64,000 nt of DNA from Strongyloides papillosus (taxonomy: Eukaryota; Nematoda; Chromadorea; Rhabditida; Strongyloididae). Below, in pieces: positions 1-10,831 of the stretch. Under the pieces are notes generated by a model. The model was not told the origin of the DNA, made no database searches, and saw only the letters and a program-made list of their open reading frames with translations. The first letter of the stretch is position 1, and the number at the start of each line of letters is the position of its first letter. The DNA is taken from positions 1,674,001-1,738,000 of the forward strand of contig SRSI01000010.1 of assembly GCA_005656395.1 (NCBI GenBank). The letters run 5' to 3'. The position numbers were made by a program, and so were the translations under genes.

Positions 1-1559
1 ATATCCTTGAAGAAATATCTCTGAGAGGAATGTCATTTATTACATGAGATACATCTTCAGATCTATTGCGTTTTTCTGGAGGTTCTTCATCAGAACTATC
101 ATCAATTACTATATACTCTACTTGTTTTGCATTTGAACCTCTTCTTACAGGTGATTTCCTCACGTTTACTTCGTTTTTAAACTTTGGGATAGAAAAATCT
201 TGACCATTTAATGGAGTATCAAATTCATCGTCACTTTCAATTAATATAAAGTCCAAATCACCAGTTTTTGTTTTTGATGTAACAATTGACTTATCGATGG
301 ATGAAATCTCACTACCACAATACACTTTATATTTCATTCCTGGATAAAGCTCAATTCTCTCAGCATCTGGATGTTTATTAAGAAGGTCCATATAAAATCT
401 GACAATAAGTCATATTAAATAACAAGAAAACTTTAATGAACTTACTGATCAATCATAATATCATCCGGTGTACAAGTATTTTTACAAATTTTGCATAACC
501 ATTCTTCCTTATTCTTATTATTTTCAATGTAATCATTAAGATCGTCTGGACTAATGTGGTTACAGTTTTTGCCACGAAATGGAGTTTTAATTGTTGTAGA
601 AGTAATTGAAGAACGAAGAGGAATTTTTGCAAATTCCAAAGCGATGTCATCTGATTCTGACATGAACTTTCTAAAATCATCATCAAATTCCTCAACAGTT
701 ACTCTCTTTTTACTTGTTATTTCCTGACAAACCTCTTGAACTGTTCTTGATGTTGAAGTAAATAACGCAAAACCAAAAGTATCGTTTATATTTGAATCTC
801 TATCAAAACATAATTCAATTTTTACCCTTACTTCATTATAATTGGATTGAAATAATTTTATTAGTGGTTCATTTAATAAAGTTGGGACAGCTGAACGAAG
901 TTTTTTATCAACACTACTATAGCATATTACACGTGGCAAATGACCAGTAAAATCTTTACCATTTACATACAATTGCAATTGAATTGGATAACAATCATTA
1001 AGTGGTCCTTTTTGTGTATTCTGTTCAATTTTTGTACATCGTAAAAAAAAACAATTTCCAATGTGTTCACCTACTGTTGATGGAATAAGCGATTTAAAAA
1101 AATCTTTTGATACCACCCAATTTAAAATTGTTTTATTGTTGTCCTTAGTTCGAACAATTTTCCAACCCGTTACATTATTAATATTTTTATGAAAATACAA
1201 CTTCTTCATAGTTATATTATCTTCAAGTGATGGAACAATATTTGTTGGTTTAGGAATAACTTTTGCAGCTGGTATATCAACAAAACCACCTTGTTCAGTT
1301 CTTTCTATGTAACCCATATCAATTCCTCTATCGAGAATAATCCTTTTTGCTCTTCGTTGAGTTTTTTCAGTTTCAAGGATGTTCTTTAGTCTTCTTTGAA
1401 GCTCTTCCTTCTTACCATTAGAATTAAAGGAAACTCCATTAAGACAGTATTTCAGATCATCCATTTTAAACCTGTGTAAAATTAATTCCTAAAAATTTTA
1501 GTAAAAATTTAAAAGTTTAAACTTACTTTACATCTTACTATATCATTTTTTTCATTCAT
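1..1559 (-). CDS. gei-17: PIAS-type SUMO E3 ligase, 3' end beyond window
   Basis: SUMO E3 ligase of the PIAS/Siz family (C. elegans GEI-17), which transfers SUMO from UBC-9 to nuclear substrates. Exons read 1559-1527, 1488-446 and 398-1, joined by introns of 38 and 47 nt; the last exon is still open at base 1, so the C-terminus is missing. Domains in order: an N-terminal SAP fold (about residues 10-45), a PINIT domain (about 90-260), an SP-RING (about 310-360) whose single zinc site is kept (C-x-H, then W-L-C-K-I-C), and an acidic tail with a SUMO-interaction motif, V-E-Y-I-V-I-D-D-S-S-D-E-E, typical of PIAS proteins. The start at 1559 is the only ATG that joins in frame to the SAP exon. Odd: two Cys usually conserved in SP-RINGs (the leading C-P and the Cys after the zinc His) are absent. 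Family assignment is firm; the exact ortholog is inferred. Confidence 0.88.
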
Positions 1560-4438
1560 TTTCCCAGTATCTGATGTAAAAATGAAATCCTAAAAATACA
1601 GTAAAATTTTACAAGGAAACATAAGGGCAACAGAAAAAATCAACAATTTTATACAACGATAACAATAATGTAATGAAAATGTTAACTTTATTATTATATA
1701 CTAGTTATTAAGGATTTTCTTGTTTTAAATAAAAAATTATTATAAAATCATTTACCAAAGAATAAGTAAAATCTACAATATTTATTGTTATAAGAATTCA
1801 CTAGGTAATAACTAAGTAAAGTTATGCGTGAATGATTATAAAAGTTGTTTCCCAAAAATTGGAATAACTATTTAAATTCAAACGCTTTAAAGTAATGTCT
1901 TTGTGTGGGAAAAAATTTGATAGGACAACATCCACTTTATGATACAATAAATGTGGATAAAATATATCAATTAAGGTGCTCTTAAAAAAGTCTTTATATT
2001 AAAGTTCAACTTTAATTTTTGATACAAACATTATTGATAACTAAATTTAAGCAAATTTATATGCCGTTTAAAAAATAAGAAAACAATTTACTATTTCTCG
2101 AAATGTCTTAAAAATGAACTTTAAGTTAATAACCATAATATTTAATATTCAGAATAATTTTTTAAACTTCTTCCAGTGATTTCTAATAAAAGAAATTCAT
2201 TCTATATAAAATATGTTTGATAGAAAAAAAGGTACAATAAAAATTAGTATTGCTATAAAAATATATGAAAATTATTATATTTTCTTTATTCAAGATTTTA
2301 ATTCAAATCGTATAAATAATAAATTTTTATGAAATATACCGCCAAAAAATATGGAACATGTTAATTATAAATACAAAATAAATTTATACCGAAAATTTTT
2401 TTTCTGAATAATTCATACTAAATAAATTATTCAAAATTATTTAATAAATAGGTAGTTAAAGCAAAACTAATATAACAAAATAAAAAACTATAGAAAGAGT
2501 ATATGAAGGCCGAATCTTTATATATTTATAGCTTCCTAATTTTGACTTTATGTATTAAGAAAAGAAAACTGTTAGAATACATTTAGTATATGTTTATTAA
2601 TAGTTATACATCGAATTGGATACATTAGTTTACATGAATAAAACGTGTAACATAAAAAAACAGTGATTTTAAAAGATAAAAGTTCATGAATTATCTATGA
2701 TAAAATAGGGCAAACGAAATGTGAAATACAGTCAAGAGAATGAATTTTTTCTATCGGTTTAAGATATAAGATTGACATTTCTAATAATTTTTTTATCTTA
2801 ACAAAGAGGAAATAAACGGAATTTTGTACATAAATTTTAAAACTAATGTGTTTCTAAGTTTTTTTAGCAATCAATTGGGTAACGACAAGGATATGTTGAT
2901 AAGGAGTAAGTGATAGATAAACAAGATAAGTCAAAATAAGCATTTACATTTGTAAGCACAATTACAAAATTTGTTCTTGTAGAAATTTTTTAGTTTGAAT
3001 ACAACTTTGATAGATATTTTAGTCCAACCTGTACTATGTAGTAATTTACTTTACTAGGTGATGAGGGGGAAAATGTTGGTGCTGTAACTACAACAATATT
3101 GAGGAAGAGAATTGATGGTGAAAATAAAGGAGGTATTGATAAAGAGATTGATGAATAACTAATATAAAATTATTTCGTATGTTTTGTTTTCTCATTTTAA
3201 GCATTATAGCAAAAGTAAAATATTTTTATTTGTTTTGTATTTTTACTGTGTAAAATAATGTATATATAGACCAAATTTATTTTGAAGTGGTTACAACAAA
3301 GTCAAAATGTAGTTGATATATAGTCTATTACATTCGTAGTACAAGAATGACAGAAAGACTGTATCATACTTCATTTTAGCTAAAATTAACTGATTAGTTA
3401 AATTGAGAAATAACATTAAATAGTTGAGTTCAAAGTTTTTTACCTAAAAGAAGTTATGGTAACAAAAAATCGAAAAAATTTACTACAATATAAATACAAC
3501 AGATTAGAATGATATTGCAGTAAAAAATCATTGTAATAAATTTTTGCATCAGAGTACTTGAGATATTTGTTGTTATTTCTTTCAAATTTTGTATATAGTA
3601 TGCTAAAATCTGTTTGAGATAATAGAAAGTGGAAATAGATGTTTTATATACAGTGTTGTAAGAGTAAAAATATTAATAATTTTATGAATGATTAAATACT
3701 GTTATAACTTGTTCTTTCTTATTTCAGTTTTATAATTAAAATTTTAATGTATTATAAAAAACATTTTGATATATAATATAACACCACACATGTCTACATT
3801 AGGAATTCTAAAGGATTGACATTCAACAGAAGCATTTTAATATTCATTTCAATATTTAATTTGGTAATTAACGTAAAAATTTTGAAAGAAACATTTAAGA
3901 TAATCTTATGGTAATTGTATACAATATTGTTTTATATAATAAAAGTGCTATTAGTATTTTATAAAAATTATCGATACTATGATAGATTTACGTATAATTT
4001 TTGAAAAGTTATTACACGTTAAAATTTGTTATCTAACAAATATCTATAAAAGCACAGTAGTTTAAAATTAAATGGTTATAGAAATTTGATTTTTGAATTT
4101 CAATGTATTTTCACGTTATGTAAAGTAATAATGAATATTATTATAAAAAATCCATACTAATTTTTTTTATAACTACTGAAAAAATGTAAATGGATGTTTT
4201 TTTAAGTAAATGTATACAATAATATATTTCCTATTTAAATTTAAACACAAACTAATAAAAAAAATTTAAAATTTATTTATAATATTTGATTTATTTGTTT
4301 CTACATATACTAAGACAAAAAAAATTAATAAAAACTATTTTTTAGACATTAATAAATACAGACATTGGATAAATTCTTAAGAAAGATACGATTTATAAAA
4401 ATTTAATAACCACAAACTTTAATAATCTATATTATAGT
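1560..4438. other. Intergenic, no supported gene
   Basis: AT-rich sequence between the PIAS start and the end of the unc-49-like locus. It should hold the PIAS promoter and the 3' UTR of cassette C. Only a short stretch at about 3058-3160 is richer in purines and G; it could be read as a terminal exon but nothing joins to it. No RNA gene or repeat with clear ends was seen. Confidence 0.6.
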
Positions 4439-5337
4439 TTATTTACAAAGATGCATCATTTCCATTTGACTTTCTTCTAATTGTGATTTTCGTATTTCAT
4501 TATAAACAATTGACCAAAAAATAGCATTAAATAATGAGAATGTTACTGGAAAGATTATTCTAGCTGCTCGATCTATATGACTATCCTTTACGTTAGGCTT
4601 CAATTTGTGTGATTTTCTGCTAAGATACAATAATGATGTTACAGGTTGTTGTGAACAGGTACATATCTCATGATCCATATTTTCTTCATTAAAATTTTGA
4701 AGCATCTTCAATCGGACATCTATATTATGATATATAGAGTGAATAAGAGTAGAATTAAACTTACCATGACCTGGATCTGGAAGTGTTGGCTTCAAATAAA
4801 CACTATCATACTGAACTTTTCCTTTTTTCTTTTCCCTTCTCATTTTATTTTCATTTCTTCTTTTACTAAATGCAACAGCAGCATATTCAAATAATGAAAA
4901 AGCTACCATAAGATAACAAAAACCTAAATAAATATCTGCAGCTTTGATATAGTTAACAGGAGGTAATCTTCTATTTACACCAGTTAAAAGATGTGTCATA
5001 GCAAGAACTGTCATAACACCTAAACTTGTTCTACTAGGAGGTGAATCTCTACTTATCCAAAAAGCAATCCATGATACAATAACAATTAAAGCAGCTGGTA
5101 ACAATGATTGAATTAAATAATAACCAGAACTTCTTTGAAAATTAAACATTATATATAATCTAACATAATCACCAGATGATGTTGTTGCTACAACTTTGTC
5201 TACACATGTTCTCATAATTAAAAAATTTGGTAATGTTATGTCTTCATCAATTTTGTGGACTTTGTTACACTCTCCTGTTGTATTAATTGAAGGAAAGTCG
5301 CACCATGATAAACTTATATCACTAGTTGTGTAAGCAT
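4439..5337 (-). CDS. unc-49: unc-49-like cassette C (distal module)
   Basis: Exons 5337-4765 and 4719-4439. The two join across a 45-nt GTAAGT...ATAG segment (4764-4720) that is in frame and stop-free, so retention would insert 15 residues into the M3-M4 loop; splicing is the likelier reading. M2 reads [16 protein letters not shown], so 6' is Met. In C. elegans UNC-49C a 6' change is tied to picrotoxin resistance, which supports calling this the C cassette. M4 is [17 protein letters not shown]. There are fewer introns than in A and B. Confidence 0.87.
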
Positions 5338-8300
5338 CTGTAATTTTGATATTAAAAGAAATAATAAAATATTATTTATATGTATTGTTAAAGAAGAATA
5401 AGTTTTTTTTTAAATATTTTGTTAGTAATAGTATTTGTATAGAGCTTATGTGATAAATTTTTGACTAAGGGTGCACCTTTATTTTAGTTTTTCATTTTTT
5501 TATTAATATTGCTTATAAAATTTTTTTTATTAATCATTGAATTCTATATCATCTGCTTCAAGTTGCATTTCTTGTTGACTAAGTATTGTCATTATCGTCC
5601 AATAACCCACTAAAAAAAATATGTACATATCTATTAAAATTCTTACAATTAAATATTATAAATATAATAGGAAAAACTGATCTTGAACATCTATCAATTT
5701 TTGATGGAGTTATTGTTCTACATGTTCTTGTTGCTTTTTTAGCCTTAATAAATGGTGCTGGCCACATAATATTATCCGGAACAAATCGTGGCGGTTGAAC
5801 CATTGGAATTGTACGACAATCACAATCTGCTGGAACTTCTGGATGGCTCTTAAAAATAAAATATTGTATGTTTGGTTTTTTATATGATAAAATTTACGAT
5901 AAGTGTTTTAGTTGGATTATTATTAAATGGTGTAGCATTGTAGTTTCCAAACATTGGCATTTCAGCTGTTTGAGCTTGTTCTTGCTTCCTACGTTTTTTG
6001 TCTCTCTTCTGTGCTAATTTTTTATTCATATAACTAACTACAGCATATTCTACCAAAGATGCAAAAACCATAACGAAACAAAAATTAAGGTATACATCTA
6101 GTCCTTTTATGTAACTAACTTTTGGCATTGAATTCTAAAATAATAAGTATAAATAATATATATTATTTAAAAATACATTTGTAGTTGTAATTAAAGTTGT
6201 CTCTGTAAGAACGGTAGTAACTCCTAGACCCGTTCTTGCTGGTGATGATCCCTAGAAAAATATTTGTTTTAATAAAATTTTGAAATTAATACATACTCTA
6301 TCTAACCAAAAGCTAACCCAACTGATGGTAACAATAAGAATAGATGGAACAATAATATTCATTAAATAAAAACCAATTTGCCTTGTGAAGGTAATTTGAA
6401 CTTTTAATCGAATATAAGATCCAGAACTCGTTGTTGCTTTAGCTGTTATCAATTTATATGCAGTTCTTTTAAATTGAGGAAGTGAAAAATTATCAAATTT
6501 TACTATATTACTTTCCTCAACACCTCTTTTTGATCCCCAAAAATAGTCTATATCAGCTGTTGTATAGCCATCTTAAAAAAATAAATTATGATTAAATTGG
6601 AAAAAAGAAGTTATTATAATTAATTTTTAAAAAGTTAATTAATTAGAAATGGTATATTGGATGTATATTTTAGTTTGTAGTTTTTTATCTACATGTATCT
6701 TTTGCACCAGCATCTTTATTTTAAATAGATAAAGATAGAGAGAGGGGAAAAGTTCATTTTATTTGAAATCGGCCTCTGTTAATTCTTCACCACTTATACT
6801 ATAATAATAAGACCAATAAATTATATTGAAAACAATGTATGTCTGCAAAAATTTATGAACTTTAATTTTATTTTAATTTATCCTTACCAAAGGGAATAAA
6901 ATTCTTGAATATATATCTATTTTTGATGGATTTCCTATTGTTTTTGGATGCTTAGTAGGGAGTGCTTCTGAAAGTGACATTTGTTGAGGTATATTTGAAT
7001 ATGAAGTTGATTGTCTTAGTGTCATTGGTGATTTAAGTAAATTATAACAATCTCCCTTAAAAATAAATATATTAAAATTATAAATAATAATAAAAAAAAT
7101 TTACCTGATATCTTGTACCATCATAAAGATTAGAATTTCTATCTAAAGACGAATAAAAAGGCTTGTAAGCTGGATGACCATATAATAAAGAAGGTCTATT
7201 TAAATGATAACTAGTCATTTTAGGAAGCATAGGATTTGATAATGACAATTTAGTTTGATGTTTTTGAGCAATCAATCTATTCCGTTTACTTATATAACCA
7301 ACGGCAGCATATTCAAGAAGAGAAGCAAATACACTTAAAAATGAGAAGCCCAAAAATATATCAATAGATTTGACATATGAAACTTTTGGTACAGATGACT
7401 ATAAAATATAGAAAGAAATATATCTAAAAAAGCATACGTTAACTTACATTATTCATAATTGTTGTCATTGAAAGAACTGTTAAGAGACCAAGACTAATTC
7501 TTGAAGGGCTTGATTCTCTGGATAACCAAAAAGAAATCCAACTAATAACCGCAATAAGTATCGAAGGAAGATATATTTGAATCACGTAAAAACCTATATT
7601 TCGTCGAAATAAAAAGATACACGAAAGTCTTGAGTAATTTCCTGATGATAATGTTTCAACTTTTGAGCTAACATCAAAAGATTTCAGTACAAATTGTGGT
7701 AATTCAGAGCCGATTTCCCCAATCCCTTCTGCTTTTCCACTTTTTTGGAAATAATATGAAATATCTTTTATGTCATAACCATCTAAATTTTTATTTTTGC
7801 GTTTATAAATGATTTAGTATTAAAAACAAAAGAATTATTATTATAACAAAGGGTCAAAAGTTTTACAATTTATTTTTCTTCAAAGGTCATGCAAATATAT
7901 AAATATGAAATTATAGATATTTTATCATGCTAAAGCTATTTGGAAAAAAAAGTGCAAAAACTTGTTAGGAGAAAGCATTTTTCAATTATTTTATATATAT
8001 CCACTTACCATATGTTTCTTTCTCCTATAAATAATAATTGTAAAAACAATTTCACTGAATATTCTTTAAAACAATTACCACCATAAAAAAATAATTGTAT
8101 TTATCATATGTGATATAATTTTCATGCCATAAAATACCATCTCAATTCTAAATAACGAACATTCCTTTTTTTACAAACCATTTGAATAAAGAGAAAAAAG
8201 TATTGATATACAACATAATAATTAATACCACAGTAAAATTTTTTTTTCCAATTACACTATATATTATTAATTCTAATAATTTGAAAGAAAGACAAAAAAC

Positions 8301-10831
8301 TTTCAATAATAATAAAAAAACATTTGTGATGCTGGTGCACCCTTATAAAACATAGAGCATATGAATAAAAAATATGAAATAATTACACCACATCATAAAA
8401 ATAAAAATCACTATTTTTCTTTAGTTTTCAAAATAAATTTAACGAAAATTTTTTTTTAAATAAAACAAGTATGAGGAAAAGAATGAACTTACAACTTTCA
8501 ATCTCAAGTTTACATTTTTGAGAGTCCATTGGGAATAATTTCAATTTCATTGGACATGTTGCTGTTACCGTTAATCTATAAAAAAAATGATAAATTTACT
8601 ATCGATATTTTTTTATTTTTAAATATTTTTTAAAATAAACTAGAATTTCTTTTATTGTCTAATCAATCATCAAATAACAAATTAAGTTGCATAATTTTGA
8701 CAAAGTATATCAAATAACAATATTAATGTTGATGAAATGATTAGTAAATATTTTTGACAAGATATTAGTTACATTATTTCTTCTAACAACAAATTGTGGC
8801 ATTATTAAATAAATGATTATTACAGTTTTGATGTTCTTGTTGTCAGTTAAAATGGTGGTTATTTATATAATAATTAACTTATTCTTTAACTATTACAATT
8901 TGTAACGTAATAGTAATTTAGACTTGTTTATATATTTCTTGTGCCTTTATTTCATATTAATGATATAAGAAATAAAAAATAAATATATGGGAAAACGATA
9001 GAAATATATTGTGTATACTTTTTGTTAATAAGTTATCTTTCTTAAAATATATGATATTAAATAACAAGGATATTATTAAATATATAATTTAGTTTAAATA
9101 TACATTTTAAAATTAACTAATTTTATAAAAAGCTATCTTATATTATATGTCAATGGATCAATTTCTTTTTAAAATATAATATTTTATAAATAGCATAAAA
9201 AATTTTTTTTGATAAATATCAAAAATATTTTTATTTAAAAAAATAAAACCAACCTCTGTGAAGTAAATACTGTTCCATCAGGATCAATTCTTAGAAAAGA
9301 ATTATGTGTTGTAGCAGTGTGAAAGAAAGATTTCTTTTCGTTTGGAAAAAATGTATCTGGTTTCCATAATTTATCTAGATAATCAACACCAACTGTTAAT
9401 GATTTTATTTCTTTAAATGAGTCATCTAATTCTCCAAATGCTAATCTATCGTCTCTCCAACTTTGACGAAGATAAAAGTCTAATGTAAAATCCTGGAAAA
9501 ACATTATTTTTGATAGTAAAGTAAAAGAAATTTTTTCATTATTGACATTAGTATTTTATTAAAAATAAATGGAATAAATTTATTTTAAATATTATGTCCC
9601 CAAGAATAATCAACTTTGTTTTCAAATAAATATTTTTATTTCATATTTTTAATTATCTTTTCATATTTTTAAAAAACAAATACAATTTGTTAACTATTTT
9701 TAAATAACATAAGAAGAAAAAATCATTAATCAAAAGTTATATCCAATGTCCTTAGTCTTAATTATTAATACTTTTTTCTACAACTAAATTCCACTAAAAA
9801 GTAATTGATGAAAATAAAAGAATTCTTAGTATAATTATAAACTAAATCTTATAATCATATAATATTTTTTTCTTAAGTAAAGTATTATAATTTCATAATC
9901 CTTGAATTTAGTTAAAAGGAATATACTTAAAAAAGATAACAAATTTCATAAGTAATGTTAGCTGTATGAAAGTTGAAACTTCAAACAATAATAAAAGGAT
10001 ATTTTATGTATGATTATTTAATATCACGTCATCTATTTTGTAAAACTTAATACTTTTCGTGTATTTAATGATAAATCTTTATATTTTTATATACTATTCA
10101 TTTTATTTTAAGAGACATTTTTATGCGCAGAATTTATATTCTTAGTTATTTCTCATCTTTTATCAAATAATAAAGTAGTTTCTTTATCTTAATGAAATAT
10201 TTTTATGTTATTGGAATAAAAGAAAACTTAATTTACCTTAAAAGTAGTTAATCTCATGAAAATTTTGGTTGATATAAAGTGTAAAAATATATGAAATATA
10301 CTTTAGGAGATTAAACAGATGGCTTTAGATACGATAACTTTTTTCCCTAGAGTGTTATTGTAGTTTTATCTAATAATTTTCTTATATTTTCTCCACGTTT
10401 ATGAGATGACAAAATTTGATAAAATATAATATTATTTTATCAAAATATTTAGATTAATAATAAAAGAAAGTAATACTTACCATATCAACTTCGGATACTG
10501 CTGATATAGATGATACATGAATTGTTATACCAACATCTACCGGCTTTTTCCCATACATAGGACGAAGACGTTTATCATATCTTGAAGGATTAGTTAATTT
10601 ATTTAAAATATCTGATATTAATTGAGTATCAGGAGATCTACTATTAGTGTCTATAGAAGGTGATGAAAAGCCTTCTATTGATTTAATTAAATAACATTGA
10701 ATAGAAAATATTAGTAAAAAAATATAAAAATTATTGGATAACAATAAAAACTTTTCTTTCCTTTTAAATATCCTTAATTGTAGCCAATTTCTAGAGTCAG
10801 AAGATTCCCATACATTATTGATAATCACCAT
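4439..10831 (-). CDS. unc-49: unc-49-like GABA receptor locus with three alternative C-termini
   Basis: Cys-loop GABA-gated chloride channel locus. Shared exons are 10831-10481 (hydrophobic leader, start of ligand-binding domain), 9492-9254 (loops with W-x-P-D-T-F-F-P) and 8575-8493 (the Cys-loop, C-P-M...L-F-P-M-D-S-Q-K-C). The last shared exon ends one base into a Tyr codon. Three downstream acceptors, at 7782, 6571 and 5337, each supply the same two bases (AT) to finish it, giving S-Y-G-Y or S-Y-A-Y followed by a full M1-M4 domain. The gaps between cassettes (187 and 192 nt) have no room for other N-termini, so all three must share one. Predicted subunits are 517 (A), 513 (B) and 508 (C) residues. 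Established: C. elegans unc-49 has this same one-N-terminus, three-C-terminus design and acts at the body-wall neuromuscular junction. The ATG at 10831 is the only in-frame Met before the hydrophobic leader; an upstream exon is possible. Confidence 0.9.
5466..5477 (-). promoter_or_regulatory. Candidate selector element for cassette C
   Basis: Sense strand GGTGCACCCTTA, a perfect 12-nt complement of 8345-8334. It lies 129 nt upstream of the cassette C acceptor and starts right after the cassette B AATAAA (5483-5478), matching the placement of the cassette B element. Confidence 0.55.
5530..6571 (-). CDS. unc-49: unc-49-like cassette B
   Basis: Exons 6571-6297, 6251-6177, 6134-5898, 5848-5647 and 5609-5530. 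The short 75-nt second exon carries most of M2, including the P-A-R anion-selectivity motif ([14 protein letters not shown]). M2 6' is Thr, the usual picrotoxin-sensitive state. Odd: a Glu (codon GAG) sits at about 11', where M2 is normally T-M-T-T. M4 is split across the last intron (...I-I-F-I-I-F-N then [10 protein letters not shown]). The stop codon ends at 5530 and an AATAAA follows at 5483-5478. By analogy with C. elegans UNC-49B, this may be the subunit able to form channels alone; that is inference. Confidence 0.87.
6703..6714 (-). promoter_or_regulatory. Candidate selector element for cassette B
   Basis: Sense strand GATGCTGGTGCA, a perfect 12-nt complement of 8339-8328. It lies 132 nt upstream of the cassette B acceptor and starts on the base right after the cassette A AATAAA (6720-6715). 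Pairing would therefore cover the region where cassette A mRNA should be cleaved. Confidence 0.55.
6759..7782 (-). CDS. unc-49: unc-49-like cassette A (promoter-proximal channel module)
   Basis: Exons 7782-7448, 7398-7105, 7055-6888 and 6842-6759, all with GT/AG ends. The cassette encodes loop C (S-S-G-N-Y-S-R), M1, M2 (after [17 protein letters not shown]), M3, a 150-residue cytoplasmic loop, and M4 ending in [13 protein letters not shown]. The M2 6' position is Leu, where anion channels usually have Thr. An AATAAA signal lies 39 nt after the stop (6720-6715). Loop C being inside the cassette means that splicing changes part of the agonist site as well as the pore. Confidence 0.87.
7948..7956 (-). 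promoter_or_regulatory. Possible weak selector element for cassette A
   Basis: Sense strand TGCACTTTT can pair with AAGGGTGCA of the docking site through seven Watson-Crick and two G-U pairs. It lies 166 nt upstream of the cassette A acceptor. It is short and T-rich, so chance is a real possibility. Confidence 0.2.
8328..8345 (-). promoter_or_regulatory. Candidate RNA docking site in the intron before cassette A
   Basis: On the sense (minus) strand it reads TAAGGGTGCACCAGCATC, a GC-rich island in a very AT-rich intron, 147 nt after the donor at 8493. Its 5' part (8345-8334) is perfectly complementary over 12 nt to 5477-5466, upstream of cassette C. Its 3' part (8339-8328) is perfectly complementary over 12 nt to 6714-6703, upstream of cassette B. 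The two pairings share TGCACC, so only one can form at a time. The function is inferred from the known docking/selector mechanism of insect Dscam. Confidence 0.6.

Noticed and set aside
3058..3162. Plus-strand open stretch with an acceptor-like TTTACTAG and 30 codons (D-E-G-E-N-V-G...)
   Set aside because: No upstream exon or start could be joined, and no family similarity was seen.
4720..4764. In-frame, stop-free 45 bases in cassette C read as coding
   Set aside because: Perfect GTAAGT and ATATAG borders and typical intron length make an intron far likelier; the inserted residues lack conservation.
4439..7782. Three separate receptor genes instead of one locus
   Set aside because: Modules B and C have no N-terminal exons of their own, and all three acceptors complete the same split codon.
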